This document shows, piece by piece, positions 9,339 through 23,176 of a DNA stretch of 64,000 nucleotides; position 1 is the first letter of the stretch; every line of letters begins with the position of its first letter. The stretch lies in contig NZ_CP014143.1 in assembly GCF_001750105.1 (NCBI RefSeq), forward strand, positions 3,751,501 to 3,815,500, given 5' to 3'. The notes below the pieces were generated by a model. It was not told the DNA's origin. It saw only the letters and a program-made list of their open reading frames with translations, and ran no database searches. A program made the position numbers and the translations under genes. This stretch comes from Microbulbifer aggregans. GTDB taxonomy: Bacteria; Pseudomonadota; Gammaproteobacteria; Pseudomonadales; Cellvibrionaceae.

Positions 9339-10217
9339 TCAATCGGGCACTGCGACGTTCTTGTTGCTCTCGTGGGCAGTATCCGGGTCCGCGCCAAACC
9401 GGTGATCCCGGTTTAGGGCATTGATCGACTGGATTTCCTCGTCGCTCAGCTCGAAGTCCCAGAGGGAGAAGTTCGCAGTAATGTGTTCCAGCTTCTCGGA
9501 TTTGGGGATGACTATTCGCCCCTGCTGCACATCCCATTTGAGAATGATCTGGCCGGCGCTGACATCGTACTTGTCCGCCAGCGCGACAATCACCGGATCG
9601 ACGATGGGCTTGTCCTTCGTCTCCACACCACTCCAACTCCCCGAGCCGAGGGGCGACCAGCAGGAAACCGCAATCTTGTGAAACTGGCAGTAATCCACCA
9701 TTTCCTGCTGCACCAGGTAGGGATGCAGTTCCAGCTGGTTATAGGTGGGCTTGATGCGGGCAAAGGTGGCGATCTGCTCGATATCTGACTTGCGGAAGTT
9801 GGACAGGCCCAGTGCGCGGATTTTCCTGGCGTCATGGAGAGATTCCATCGCCTCCCAGGTCTCTCTTGTGTAAGCCGGCACAGGCCAGTGCACCAGGTAG
9901 AGATCCAGATAGTCCAGTTGCAGCCGCTCCAGGCTGCGCTCGAAGGCCTCTGTGGTCTTTGGTCCCTGCTCTGTATCCCAAACCTTGCTGACCACAAACA
10001 GTTCTTGGCGGGGGATACCGGACTGGAGGATCGCGCGGCCCAGCGCCCGCTCGTTGCCATACACAGAGGCGGTATCGAAATGGCGGTAGCCAACGGCCAT
10101 GGCCTTGAGGATGGTGTCGGTGACGAAGCTGTCGTCCTGCTGCCATTCACCGATGGCAGCGGTACCGAAACCGATCTGGGGAATTTCAACGCCGTTGTTC
10201 AACGTCAGTGTGGTCAT
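9339..10217 (-). CDS. Aldo/keto reductase
   Basis: A 292-residue NADPH-dependent aldo/keto reductase of the DkgA/DkgB (AKR5-like) type. The catalytic tetrad appears as FDTASVYGNE (Asp, Tyr), VSKVW (Lys) and LYLVHWP (His). A C-terminal IPKSEKLEHI segment binds the cofactor. It would reduce aldehydes such as methylglyoxal or 2,5-diketogluconate. ATG 10217 is preferred over an in-frame TTG six codons upstream because GGAAGA lies about 5 bases before it. It is probably a single gene. Confidence 0.9.
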   Translation of the reverse strand: MTTLTLNNGVEIPQIGFGTAAIGEWQQDDSFVTDTILKAMAVGYRHFDTASVYGNERALGRAILQSGIPRQELFVVSKVWDTEQGPKTTEAFERSLERLQLDYLDLYLVHWPVPAYTRETWEAMESLHDARKIRALGLSNFRKSDIEQIATFARIKPTYNQLELHPYLVQQEMVDYCQFHKIAVSCWSPLGSGSWSGVETKDKPIVDPVIVALADKYDVSAGQIILKWDVQQGRIVIPKSEKLEHITANFSLWDFELSDEEIQSINALNRDHRFGADPDTAHESNKNVAVPD

Positions 10218-10312
10218 GATTCTTCCGTCTTCCAATTACCTGCTTTTGCAGCTGCTGCTCTGTGCGCCAGTGATCCAGGATGTCTGTCTCTCAGTGTAGC
10301 GGCCGGCGGCCA

Positions 10313-11746
<1,434 letters not shown>

Positions 11747-11752
11747 CTTGCT

Positions 11753-12220
11753 TCACACATCGACGACGCACTGGGCGAGCCAACTGCCGTCTTTCCGTTG
11801 CTTTACCCGCAGAGCGGTATAGGTGGCCCCTTTCACCTCGACGGTGGGACGATGCCGCTCGCGGTCCACTGGTTCCCCCAAGGCAGTACCTGTCAGGCGA
11901 TCGTCTTCAATCTTCAGTTGAAAGCGGGAGAACAGCATGTTGCGACAGGCCATTTCGTAAACCAGGGCATTCAGCCAGTCCACCAACAAGAGTTCCTGGT
12001 CAGGACATTCACAGTGAATGGGCACCCGCTCGGCTGGCCGCACTGCTGGCGGGTCAACGATGATCGCGGTCATCGCCAGGGCGGCCTGCTCGAATGCCTG
12101 CGCCAAGGAGTTGCCAATGCCGCGCACTCCCATGTCCGCATCGTGGCTGAAATGTTCCCAGTGCGGAGACAACGCGGGCTCCTCGATGCAGTTTCGGTAA
12201 GCATAGCCAAGCACCCCCAT
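11753..12220 (-). CDS. Archease (RtcB activator)
   Basis: A 155-residue archease-family protein. The signature is the acidic HFSHDADMGVRGIG segment near residues 22-35, where Asp residues bind divalent metal, followed by LLVDWLNALVYE and the C-terminal VKGATYTALRV part. Archease promotes RtcB guanylylation and multiple turnover. It is directly upstream of rtcB, which strongly supports this role. The start is uncertain: ATG 12220 follows a GTG codon and no clear ribosome site is visible. The family core begins around residue 18. Confidence 0.88.
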   Translation of the reverse strand: MGVLGYAYRNCIEEPALSPHWEHFSHDADMGVRGIGNSLAQAFEQAALAMTAIIVDPPAVRPAERVPIHCECPDQELLLVDWLNALVYEMACRNMLFSRFQLKIEDDRLTGTALGEPVDRERHRPTVEVKGATYTALRVKQRKDGSWLAQCVVDV

Positions 12221-12400
12221 CACCGAGGACGAGAAGCTATAAGCAGGCGTTCAGCTGTGACGAGGAAGAGCAAGGGAGGGAAATCTTATGAGCGCCGGGC
12301 AGCGCTCGGATGGAAGCTGAGTCAGTCCGGCTGCCTCATATTGCGCGTTCAGGCTGGCGCGCCACGATACTCCGTGACCGCCAGTAGCGCATTATGGTTT

Positions 12401-12724
12401 TTATTTAGGCGGCAGGGAGCCGGCGAACTCGACACCCCGGGTGACCCACTGATCCAGATCCGCGGCAATGGCATCTTCCTCCACATAGACCATGCCCTTC
12501 AGTGGACGGCCGGTGTAATCCATCGGTCGCGTGTAGCGCTCGCCCAGTGCATCCTGATAGTTGTCAGGCCCTACGCGGACCATCAACTCTTCCCCGACGA
12601 CGCCACAGGCCATATTGCCATTCAACATGAACGCGAGACCGCCAAACATCTGCTTTTCGGTGAGCCCGTCATTCTCCTGTAGTAGTTCACGTACCTTTTC
12701 TACCAGTTCTTCGTTGTAAGCCAT
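12401..12724 (-). CDS. TfoX/Sxy N-terminal-domain protein
   Basis: A 107-residue protein made of only the TfoX N-terminal domain. It shows KQMFGGLAFMLNGNMACGV (about 24-42), then LMVRVGP and PMDYTGRPLKGMVYV, and lacks the TfoX C-terminal domain. Full-length TfoX/Sxy regulates competence; stand-alone N-domain proteins are common and mostly uncharacterised, so a competence role is only possible. A near-perfect AAAGGAGG ribosome site precedes the ATG. The DUF1801 gene lies 25 bases upstream in the same direction, so the two may be one unit. Confidence 0.85.
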   Translation of the reverse strand: MAYNEELVEKVRELLQENDGLTEKQMFGGLAFMLNGNMACGVVGEELMVRVGPDNYQDALGERYTRPMDYTGRPLKGMVYVEEDAIAADLDQWVTRGVEFAGSLPPK

Positions 12725-12749
12725 AGCAACCTCCTTTGATTGGTCCTTG

Positions 12750-13100
12750 CTAGTGGTCCTTGCTGAAAGCGGAGAGCAGCACTGGTTTCAGTGCTGGCCA
12801 GTCAATGTCGTCGCCATCACGAAAATTCAGGCAGCCCTTGCCGTATTTCACTGTCGGATGGCGATCGATATACGGTTGGATGTGTTCCCGGGCACAGGTG
12901 TAAAGGGATACATATTGTTTCTGGCTGGCGATGGATACCCAGCCATTGCCCTGGTGATAGGTGGGCATTTTGTACTGGAGGGAGACTTGCACCTCGGGAT
13001 ACTGTGCAAGAATAAAGCGATGCAGGGCCTTCACACGCTGCTGGCGCATCGGGTCCAGCGAGTTGATGTATTCGTCGATGAGTTCTTTGACCTGCACCAT
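12750..13100 (-). CDS. DUF1801 / YdhG-like domain protein
   Basis: A 116-residue protein of the DUF1801 family (iron chaperone frataxin-like fold; YdhG type). Recognised features are a helical start with MRQQRVKALHRFI, then VQVSLQYKMPTYH (about 38-50), ASQKQYVSLYTC and KGCLNFRDGDDID near the end. Members are small cytoplasmic proteins of uncertain function, and YdhG assignments as iron chaperones rest mainly on structure. It is upstream of the TfoX-N gene in the same orientation. The ribosome site before the ATG is weak. Confidence 0.8.
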   Translation of the reverse strand: MVQVKELIDEYINSLDPMRQQRVKALHRFILAQYPEVQVSLQYKMPTYHQGNGWVSIASQKQYVSLYTCAREHIQPYIDRHPTVKYGKGCLNFRDGDDIDWPALKPVLLSAFSKDH

Positions 13101-13233
13101 GCGCTAAATTTTATTGTCAGTCCATCTTTCAGTGTAGCAGGAAATCTGCACTTTGCAGTTTCGGATAGAACGCTGTTGCGCAGCGGAAAGATGTGGTGGG
13201 TATGGCTGGACCAAGCCCCCCTGGTGGCGGGAA

Positions 13234-13262
13234 AGAAAAAAGGCGCGACAGTGTCGCGCCCA
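13234..13262 (-). terminator. Rho-independent terminator after carbonic anhydrase gene
   Basis: A perfect 9-base stem, GGCGCGACA paired with TGTCGCGCC, is flanked on the + strand by a run of A at 13236-13241. Read on the minus strand this gives a hairpin followed by U6, placed 40 bases after the carbonic anhydrase stop codon. Confidence 0.85.
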
Positions 13263-13301
13263 AGCCCCGATTAATTGCCAAATAAACCCACGACGAGCGC
13301 C

Positions 13302-14072
13302 TCAACTCAGCATTTCAAGGCGGCCATCATTGAGGTGGTAGAGCGAGCCGACAACTTTGATCTTTCCCTCATTCTCCAGTTCGGACAGCACCTGACTGCG
13401 GCGGCGAATCTCATCCATGGCGCGCCGGACATTGGTGACTGCTACGAGATTGACGAACTCGTCATTGTTGCTGGTCCGGTCGCCATCGTACTCGGTAGCC
13501 TCAATGGCAGGCTCGATTTGCTTGAGCAGCCCGGTCAGTTTGCCCATCTCGACTTCATCGATTGCACCTTTCACTGCGCCACAGGCCGTATGTCCCATCA
13601 CCAGGACAACCTTTGAGCCGGCGGCGGCACAGGCAAACTCGAGACTGCCGACAATGTCATCGTTGACAATATTGCCCGCTACCCGGGCATTGAATGCCTC
13701 ACCGAGGCCCTGGTCCAGCAGAATCTCAGCGGGTGTACGGGAATCGATGCAACTTAAAATTGCCGCCGCTGGATACTGGCCAGTCGCACTGGCCCGTTTC
13801 TGCGCGATGAAATCGTGGTCCGCCATCTTGCCTTCACGGAAGCGCTTGTTACCGGCATTCAGACTCTCAATCACATCATCCGGTGTCATTTTGTCGCGCT
13901 CTTCCTTGGTCAGCGCTTCGGCAAAGCTGAGTCCGGAAAAACCTGTGAGCCCCGCCGTACCGACAAGACTCAGTGCACCCGTTCCGAGCGCGCCCTTCAG
14001 CCACTGTCGACGCGAACAACAGTTTGTGTCGACAGTAACGGATTCCTTCAGGTTCACTTTCCTATCGGTCAT
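13302..14072 (-). CDS. Beta-class carbonic anhydrase with Tat signal
   Basis: A 256-residue beta carbonic anhydrase that interconverts CO2 and bicarbonate with zinc. Ligand motifs are SCIDSR (Cys108, Asp110, Arg112) and GHTACGAV (His161, Cys164). The N terminus has a twin-arginine motif, RRQWLKG (21-27), followed by a hydrophobic segment ending in FAEA, so the folded metalloenzyme is probably exported by Tat to the periplasm. ATG 14072 is chosen over the GTG one codon earlier because GAGAGG lies 7 bases before it. Single gene with its own terminator. Confidence 0.92.
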   Translation of the reverse strand: MTDRKVNLKESVTVDTNCCSRRQWLKGALGTGALSLVGTAGLTGFSGLSFAEALTKEERDKMTPDDVIESLNAGNKRFREGKMADHDFIAQKRASATGQYPAAAILSCIDSRTPAEILLDQGLGEAFNARVAGNIVNDDIVGSLEFACAAAGSKVVLVMGHTACGAVKGAIDEVEMGKLTGLLKQIEPAIEATEYDGDRTSNNDEFVNLVAVTNVRRAMDEIRRRSQVLSELENEGKIKVVGSLYHLNDGRLEMLS

Positions 14073-14288
14073 CACGCTGCCTCTCTGTCATGGATAAATC
14101 GACAATTAAGATACGTCGGTGGAGTTTGGGCAGTTTGTCATCGACGGATATTTTGTCGGCAAAGACCACGCGGTATTTATTCCTTGGCCGACCGGGCAGT
14201 TTGCGGGTGGGGAACGGCGCCACGTGTTATCGGAAGTCAGATCCTGAAGCCGCGAAACCGATGGCGAAACAGACCAGTGAGCACACAC

Positions 14289-14319
14289 AAAAAAGCCCGC
14301 AACAAGTGCGGGCTTTTTT
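14289..14319. terminator. Bidirectional rho-independent terminator next to purL
   Basis: A6 at 14289-14294, stem GCCCGC/GCGGGC (14295-14300 and 14308-14313) with a 7-base loop, then T6 at 14314-14319. It can terminate in both directions and lies 21 bases after the purL stop codon. Confidence 0.85.
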
Positions 14320-14340
14320 GGGGTCGCGGCGTGGTCGCAA

Positions 14341-18204
<3,864 letters not shown>

Positions 18205-18657
18205 CGCGGGAGTTTGCCTCTTGTCTGAATTTGAGGAGACCGCGCCGCAGAAGTATCGCGCAGCCCCCGGGAGTTGGAGAGGGCGCAATTGTACCCGAAG
18301 CCACGCCGCTCCAACACTGCCCCACGCGCCCCGAGGCACGGTTAATTTTTCGACAGGCCGGCAAGCGACGAAAAAGGCGAAACTGGCGCGCATTTCATGC
18401 TGCCGCCCTTTCAGTCTAGCGGGCCCTACTAAACTTGACCTAGGGACAAGAGCCCTCACATCACACAGTAGCGGATCAGTTCACCCCGCCATCCCGCCGA
18501 TTAGGCAGGGCTGGCACCTTAAGGTAGAATTGGCCACCTTTTGACCGGTACCCCCCATGAACCCGGGGGAATCTTGCTCAGGATGAGCCCGTACCGGTCC
18601 CCGCCGCGCTAGACCGCAGGCATAAAAGTAACAACTAAGGGACTAGAGGGGACGCGT
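18205..18657. other. purL-mltF divergent intergenic region
   Basis: 453 bases between the purL and mltF starts. It should hold both promoters. The frame of purL stays open across about half of it, but that part does not resemble PurL. The mltF-proximal part contains a three-stem structured element (18543-18599, listed separately). No further gene is seen. Confidence 0.7.
18543..18599 (+). promoter_or_regulatory. Predicted three-stem structured leader upstream of mltF
   Basis: A closing stem GACCGGTAC (18543-18551) pairs perfectly with GTACCGGTC (18591-18599). Inside are two hairpins: CCCCC/GGGGG (18552-18556 with 18565-18569, 8-base loop) and GCTCA-GGA-TGAGC (18576-18588). This gives a three-way junction of 57 bases, ending 58 bases before the mltF start. 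The GGA in a hairpin loop resembles CsrA/RsmA binding sites. No known riboswitch was recognised. It could instead be an independent small RNA or a DNA-level palindrome. Confidence 0.55.
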
Positions 18658-20139
18658 ATGATCATGAAAAGCCGCATGCTGCGCTATAGCCGCCGCCTGG
18701 CCAAAGGCCTGGCCCTGGCTTGCTGTGCGTCGCTGCTGGTGGCCAGCAAGGCGCCCACGACCCTGGAGCGCATCAAGGCTTCCGGCAAGCTGGTCGTATT
18801 GTCCCAGAACGGCCCCACCACCTACTACGAGGATGCCAGCGGCAATCACACCGGCTTCGAATACGGCATGCTGAAAGCGTTTGCCGAAGAACTCGGCGTG
18901 CAGCTCAAGATCCGCGACGTCCACGATCTCGACCAGATGTTCAGCCGCCTGACCGATGCCCGGGAAGGAGCTCACCTGGCGGCTGCGGGCCTGACCGTGA
19001 CCCAGGCGCGGCGCGAGCAGGTCCGCTTCACTCCCTCATACTTCGAGATCCGCCAGCAGGTGATCTACCGCCTGGGCGAAGAGCGCCCGCGCAGTGTCGC
19101 TGACCTGGAGGGCAAAACGGTTGCAGTCGTGGCCGGCAGCGCCCACGCGGAGGAGCTCAAGCGGCTGGCCAAGCGCTATCCCAGCCTGCGCTGGGAGGAA
19201 ATCAGCGACGTCGATGCCGTGGAGCTGATGGAAAAGGTGGACCAGGGAGAGTTCGACTACGCAGTAGTGGATTCCAATGCCTACGCGGTCCACCGCGGCC
19301 TGTTTGCCAACACCCACGTGGCCTTCGACCTGACCCGGTTTCAGCCAGTAGCCTGGGCCTTCCCCCAGGGTGACGATGACAGCCTCTACCGGGCGGCGCG
19401 ACGCTTTATGGTGCGTGCCAACACCAGCGGGCTGGTGGCTGAGCTGCGGGAGAAGTTCTTCGGTCACGTCAGCCAGTTGAACCCGGGCGGCGCCAAGGCT
19501 TTTGCCAAGAGCACGCGCGAGCGCCTGCCCCAGTGGCGTGACGCGATGCAGGATGTCGCCGATCAGTACGAACTGGACTGGCACCTGCTGGCCGCCCTTA
19601 GCTATCAGGAGTCCCACTGGAACCCCCGCGCCAAGTCACGCACCGGCGTGCGCGGCCTAATGATGCTGACCCGCAGCACAGCCAAGGAGCTCGGGGTAAA
19701 CCGCCTCGACCCGCAGGAAAGTATCGAGGGCGGTGCCCGCTACATTGTCCAGATCCGGGAAAAACTCCCGGAACGTATCCGCGAGCCCGACCGCACCTGG
19801 ATGGCGCTGGCCGCTTACAACGTGGGCTACGGTCACCTGGAGGACGCCCGCGTACTGACCGAGAAAACCGGCGGTAATCCCGACCGCTGGACCGATGTCC
19901 GCGATCGCCTGCCCTTACTGGCCAAGCGCCAGTACTACAAGCAGACCAAGCACGGCTACGCCCGCGGCTGGGAACCGGTCACCTATGTACAGAACATCCG
20001 CCACTACCAGGCGCTGCTGAGCTGGAGCAGCCGCATCGAGGAACAGCGCCTGGCCGAAGCTGAAGCCGAGCGCAGCGCTGAGGAGGCCCTGGCCGAAAAC
20101 CAGCCGGCAGTCGAAGCCGCAGCCGCCTCCGCACTCTGA
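18658..20139 (+). CDS. mltF: Membrane-bound lytic murein transglycosylase F
   Basis: A 493-residue envelope enzyme that cleaves peptidoglycan glycan strands to 1,6-anhydromuropeptides. It has an N-terminal signal or anchor (about 10-30), an extracellular solute-binding (SBP_bac_3-like) regulatory domain at about 38-272, and a C-terminal SLT lysozyme-like domain from about 295, with catalytic Glu318 in SYQESHW, GVRGLMMLT and AYNVGYGH. The tail is Ala/Glu-rich. AGGGG lies about 6 bases before the ATG. The purL-mltF pair is common in gammaproteobacteria. A structured leader precedes it. Confidence 0.93.
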   Translation: MIMKSRMLRYSRRLAKGLALACCASLLVASKAPTTLERIKASGKLVVLSQNGPTTYYEDASGNHTGFEYGMLKAFAEELGVQLKIRDVHDLDQMFSRLTDAREGAHLAAAGLTVTQARREQVRFTPSYFEIRQQVIYRLGEERPRSVADLEGKTVAVVAGSAHAEELKRLAKRYPSLRWEEISDVDAVELMEKVDQGEFDYAVVDSNAYAVHRGLFANTHVAFDLTRFQPVAWAFPQGDDDSLYRAARRFMVRANTSGLVAELREKFFGHVSQLNPGGAKAFAKSTRERLPQWRDAMQDVADQYELDWHLLAALSYQESHWNPRAKSRTGVRGLMMLTRSTAKELGVNRLDPQESIEGGARYIVQIREKLPERIREPDRTWMALAAYNVGYGHLEDARVLTEKTGGNPDRWTDVRDRLPLLAKRQYYKQTKHGYARGWEPVTYVQNIRHYQALLSWSSRIEEQRLAEAEAERSAEEALAENQPAVEAAAASAL

Positions 20140-20221
20140 TCGAACCGGCGGGTCTGCTACGCGAGTCCCGCCGCACCAGAATCACTCCTGCACCGCGCCG
20201 CCCAGCGTAAGCCGTTTCAAA

Positions 20222-21694
20222 TCAGCCGCGACGCCAGCGGTGGAACCTCTCGAGTAGTTTCAGCGCTGTCGCAGGCGCGTGGGCCCGCTTCCAGTCGCCG
20301 GCAGCAAAGCGGTTCGCCTCCATCATGGTGGGGTAGATATGGATGGTGCCCAGCAACTTATTGAGCCCCAGGCCGTGCTTCATCGCCATGACGAACTCGG
20401 CTATCAGCTCCGCAGCATTCTCGCCTACGATCGCGGCCCCCAGAATCGTGTCCTTGCCCTTGGCCGTCAGCACCCGGACGAAGCCACGGCGGTTACCCTC
20501 GACAATGGCCCTATCAAGCTCATCCAGCTCATAACAGGTGAGTTCATAGGCGATGCCCTGCTCCTGTGCCTGCCGCTCGGTCAGGCCGACACTGGCTACT
20601 TCCGGATCCACGAACACCGCCCTGGGCACGATGGAGTAGTCGACCCGGAACTTTTTCAGGTCACCGAACAGGCCGTTCACTGCCGCGTACCAGGCCTGGT
20701 GCGAGGCCATGTGGGTGAACTGATAGGGGCCCACCAGATCTCCGGCCGCCAGGATATGCGAGTGCTCGGTGCGCAAGTAACCGTCGGTTTTCAGCCGACC
20801 GTCCTCCACCAGACCCAGCTCCTCGAGGCCGAATCCCTGTACCCGCGGGCGACGTCCCAGCGCCAGCAATAGCTGATCAAAGGGGAGTGATTGCTCACCC
20901 TCGGGCGCCCTGACGATTGCCTGTCCTCCGCCCTGCGTCGAGCGATCAAACCGCTGTGCCTCTGTTCCCGTCTGGACGGTGACACCGTCTCTCTTCAGGG
21001 CCTCAGTAACAGCGTCGGAAACCGCCTTGTCTTCCGCCGGCAGCACGCGCGGGGCCTTTTCCACCAGTGTGACACTGGAACCCAGGCGTGCGAACGCCTG
21101 GGCCAGCTCGCAACCGATGGCACCGCCACCGAGAACCAGCAGCCTTTCAGGAGCCCGGTCGAGCTTTGCGAAACGGTCCCACAGAGTCTCGCTGGTGACA
21201 TATCCCACCTGATCCAGCCCCGGCAGTGGCGGCACTATGGGCGCAGCACCCGTTGCGAGCACGATGGCTCGGCCGGTCAGTGTCTGCTCACTACCATCGT
21301 TGAGAGTTACCTGGACTGTCCACGGGTCTAGTAATTTCCCATAGCCCTTGAGCACCTCAACGCCGAGTCCGTTATATCGCTCGACACTGTCGTGGGGTTC
21401 GATGGTCTCGATGGATTGACGGACATGAGCCATCACCGAGGGAAAATCGATCTCCGGTTCCGGCAGTTTCACACCAAATTGCCCGGCCTCCCGTGCGTGC
21501 TGGGCCATACGGGCGCACTTGATCAGGGCCTTGCTGGGAACGCAGCCCGTATTCAGGCAGTCCCCGCCCATCTCCCCCGCCTCGATCAGGGTCACTTTTG
21601 CCTTCACCGCGGCAGCGATGTAGGCGCTCACCAGCCCGGCAGCACCGGCGCCAATCACGATCAGGTTGCGATCAAACTGTTTCGGCTTCTGCAT
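20222..21694 (-). CDS. FAD-dependent disulfide oxidoreductase (mercuric reductase / dihydrolipoyl dehydrogenase-like)
   Basis: A 490-residue class I pyridine nucleotide-disulfide oxidoreductase. It has the FAD motif GAGAAG (15-20), the redox pair Cys46/Cys51 in GGDCLNTGCVPSKA, an NAD(P)-binding GGGAIGCELAQ segment and a C-terminal HIYPTMMEA in place of the usual HPTLSE. It is not the Lpd of the 2-oxoglutarate complex, which is encoded at 25397-26839. It lacks a heavy-metal HMA domain and the C-terminal Cys pair of MerA. It lies just downstream of a TVP38/TMEM64 gene, a recurring pair of unknown purpose. Confidence 0.85.
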   Translation of the reverse strand: MQKPKQFDRNLIVIGAGAAGLVSAYIAAAVKAKVTLIEAGEMGGDCLNTGCVPSKALIKCARMAQHAREAGQFGVKLPEPEIDFPSVMAHVRQSIETIEPHDSVERYNGLGVEVLKGYGKLLDPWTVQVTLNDGSEQTLTGRAIVLATGAAPIVPPLPGLDQVGYVTSETLWDRFAKLDRAPERLLVLGGGAIGCELAQAFARLGSSVTLVEKAPRVLPAEDKAVSDAVTEALKRDGVTVQTGTEAQRFDRSTQGGGQAIVRAPEGEQSLPFDQLLLALGRRPRVQGFGLEELGLVEDGRLKTDGYLRTEHSHILAAGDLVGPYQFTHMASHQAWYAAVNGLFGDLKKFRVDYSIVPRAVFVDPEVASVGLTERQAQEQGIAYELTCYELDELDRAIVEGNRRGFVRVLTAKGKDTILGAAIVGENAAELIAEFVMAMKHGLGLNKLLGTIHIYPTMMEANRFAAGDWKRAHAPATALKLLERFHRWRRG

Positions 21695-21697
21695 GGT

Positions 21698-22453
21698 TCA
21701 GTGCTCCCCTTTTGTTTTGAGGCGTTTGATGGCCCGCAGCGCCCACTTGGCCAGTAATGGAAAGGCGCCGAGCAGGGCGAAGGAGAAAATGAGCTGGGGG
21801 GAGAGGATATCGCCGAGACTTTCGATATGCGCGAGCTGAGTGCCCGCATTCACATAGACCACTGTCGCCGGCAGCATACCGATCTGGCTGACCCAGTAGA
21901 AAGTCCAGGTGCGAATGCGGGTCAAGCCCATCAGGATATTGATGATGAAAAACGGAAAGACCGGTACCAGGCGCAGCGCAAACAGGTAGAAGGCACCCTC
22001 CTGTTCGACTCCCCGGTTGATGGCCTGCAGGCGCTCACCGAAGCGTGCCTGCACCCAGTCGTGCAGCAGGTAGCGTGCCACCAGAAATGCAAGAGTGGCA
22101 CCAATACTGGAAGCAAATGACACGATAACCGTGCCCCACAGGAGCCCGAACAGCGCTCCGGCAGCCAGCGACATGATGGCCGCCCCGGGTAACGACAAGC
22201 CGGTAACCGCAATATAAAACAGCGTGAACAGCAGACCGACCAGGAGCGGTGACTGGGCCCGCCAGGCAGCAAACTGGGCCTGCCCCTCTTTCAGTCGCTC
22301 CAGCGTCAGCCACTCATTGAGATCGAAAATAAAGAACGCCGCACTCAGTGCCACTAGCACGACAACCAGCAGTATTTTTTTAGACACAACCTTCTTCCGT
22401 CTTTTCCGCTTCTGGGCTGTTGATGAAGATACGCTTTCCAGGCATCGATGCAC
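21698..22453 (-). CDS. TVP38/TMEM64 family (DedA-superfamily) membrane protein
   Basis: An integral membrane protein of up to 251 residues with five or six helices. The family core is FYIAVTGLSLPGAAIMSLAAG, then GAtLAFLVARYLL and the later LRLVPVFPFFIINILMG with Arg and Pro in a re-entrant part. Relatives are lipid scramblase-like or transport undecaprenyl phosphate, but the role here is unknown. It lies 3 bases before the disulfide reductase gene, so they are co-translated. The start is uncertain: the listed one is a GTG, and another GTG about 22 codons downstream follows GAAGAAGG. Confidence 0.82.
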   Translation of the reverse strand: MHRCLESVSSSTAQKRKRRKKVVSKKILLVVVLVALSAAFFIFDLNEWLTLERLKEGQAQFAAWRAQSPLLVGLLFTLFYIAVTGLSLPGAAIMSLAAGALFGLLWGTVIVSFASSIGATLAFLVARYLLHDWVQARFGERLQAINRGVEQEGAFYLFALRLVPVFPFFIINILMGLTRIRTWTFYWVSQIGMLPATVVYVNAGTQLAHIESLGDILSPQLIFSFALLGAFPLLAKWALRAIKRLKTKGEH

Positions 22454-22692
22454 TACTCTTGTGATCGATTGTGGACACCCTCAACGCGCAACGCACGCCA
22501 GGGCTTATCGCTCAATAGCTGCATGCCGCTGCCGACATGACTCTGAGCTGTAATGGTCGCCAGAGCAGGAGAAATCTTACACCTGCCGGTTGCAAGCCTC
22601 TGCAGGACGGCATATGAGCCAGCGGCATTTTGCCCACAGCACAGCTTGCCGTTATCCTCCGCCGCCATCCAGACAACCGTTTCAGGGGACGC

Positions 22693-23076
22693 ATGCTCAA
22701 GGGTATCCACCACGCCGCCATCATTTGCTCTGACTACAGCAGGTCCAGGCAGTTTTATACGGAAGTTTTGGGACTTGAGATCCTCGCAGAAAACTATCGC
22801 TCCAGCCGGGACTCCTGGAAACTGGATCTCGGCCTGCCGGATGGCAGCCAGGTGGAGCTATTCTCATTCCCCGGCGCGCCAGAGAGACCGAGTTATCCGG
22901 AAGCCCAGGGCCTGCGTCATCTGGCATTCCGGGTTGCCGCACTGGAACCGGCGATCGAGCAGCTGGAGAGCTCCGGCATAGCGATTGAACCAGTGCGGGT
23001 CGACGAGTACACCGGCAAACGATTCACTTTCTTCAGTGATCCGGATGGACTGCCTCTCGAGCTCTATGAGAGCTAG
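22693..23076 (+). CDS. VOC (glyoxalase-fold) family protein, YaeR-like
   Basis: A 127-residue single-repeat VOC protein: MLKGIHHAAIICSDY, then FYTEVLGLEI, VELFSFP, GLRHLAFRV and a terminal DPDGLPLELYE. The metal ligands are the first His pair (His6 or His7), Glu in VELF, His in RHLAF and the final Glu. It resembles E. coli YaeR, whose substrate is not established, and it could detoxify an electrophile. The frame is open 21 codons upstream, but ATG 22693 has AGGGG about 5 bases before it and matches family starts. Confidence 0.87.
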   Translation: MLKGIHHAAIICSDYSRSRQFYTEVLGLEILAENYRSSRDSWKLDLGLPDGSQVELFSFPGAPERPSYPEAQGLRHLAFRVAALEPAIEQLESSGIAIEPVRVDEYTGKRFTFFSDPDGLPLELYES

Positions 23077-23125
23077 CGCAGCGTTCTAAAGTAGCTTCTT
23101 TTCCAAGCGTTTTTCTTTCACCAAT

Positions 23126-23151
23126 AAAAAAGGCTGCCCGGAGGCAGCCTT
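23126..23151 (-). terminator. Terminator after sucD
   Basis: Stem GGCTGCC/GGCAGCC (23132-23138 and 23143-23149) with loop CGGA, preceded on the + strand by A6. On the minus strand this is a hairpin plus U6, 26 bases after the sucD stop codon. The + side ends in TTTCT, which may also serve the VOC gene. Confidence 0.85.
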
Positions 23152-23176
23152 TCTCGCAAAGAAAGCAAACGACTGA

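Noticed and set aside
12401..12724. Calling the TfoX-N protein a competence regulator
   Set aside because: It lacks the C-terminal domain of TfoX/Sxy, and no competence genes other than pili are in the window.
18205..18459. 85-codon N-terminal extension of PurL
   Set aside because: The frame is open, but PurL homologues start at MLVLRG, and the extension is Arg/Ala-rich without similarity.
20222..21694. Calling the flavoprotein MerA (mercury resistance)
   Set aside because: It lacks the HMA domain and C-terminal Cys pair, and there are no mer neighbours.
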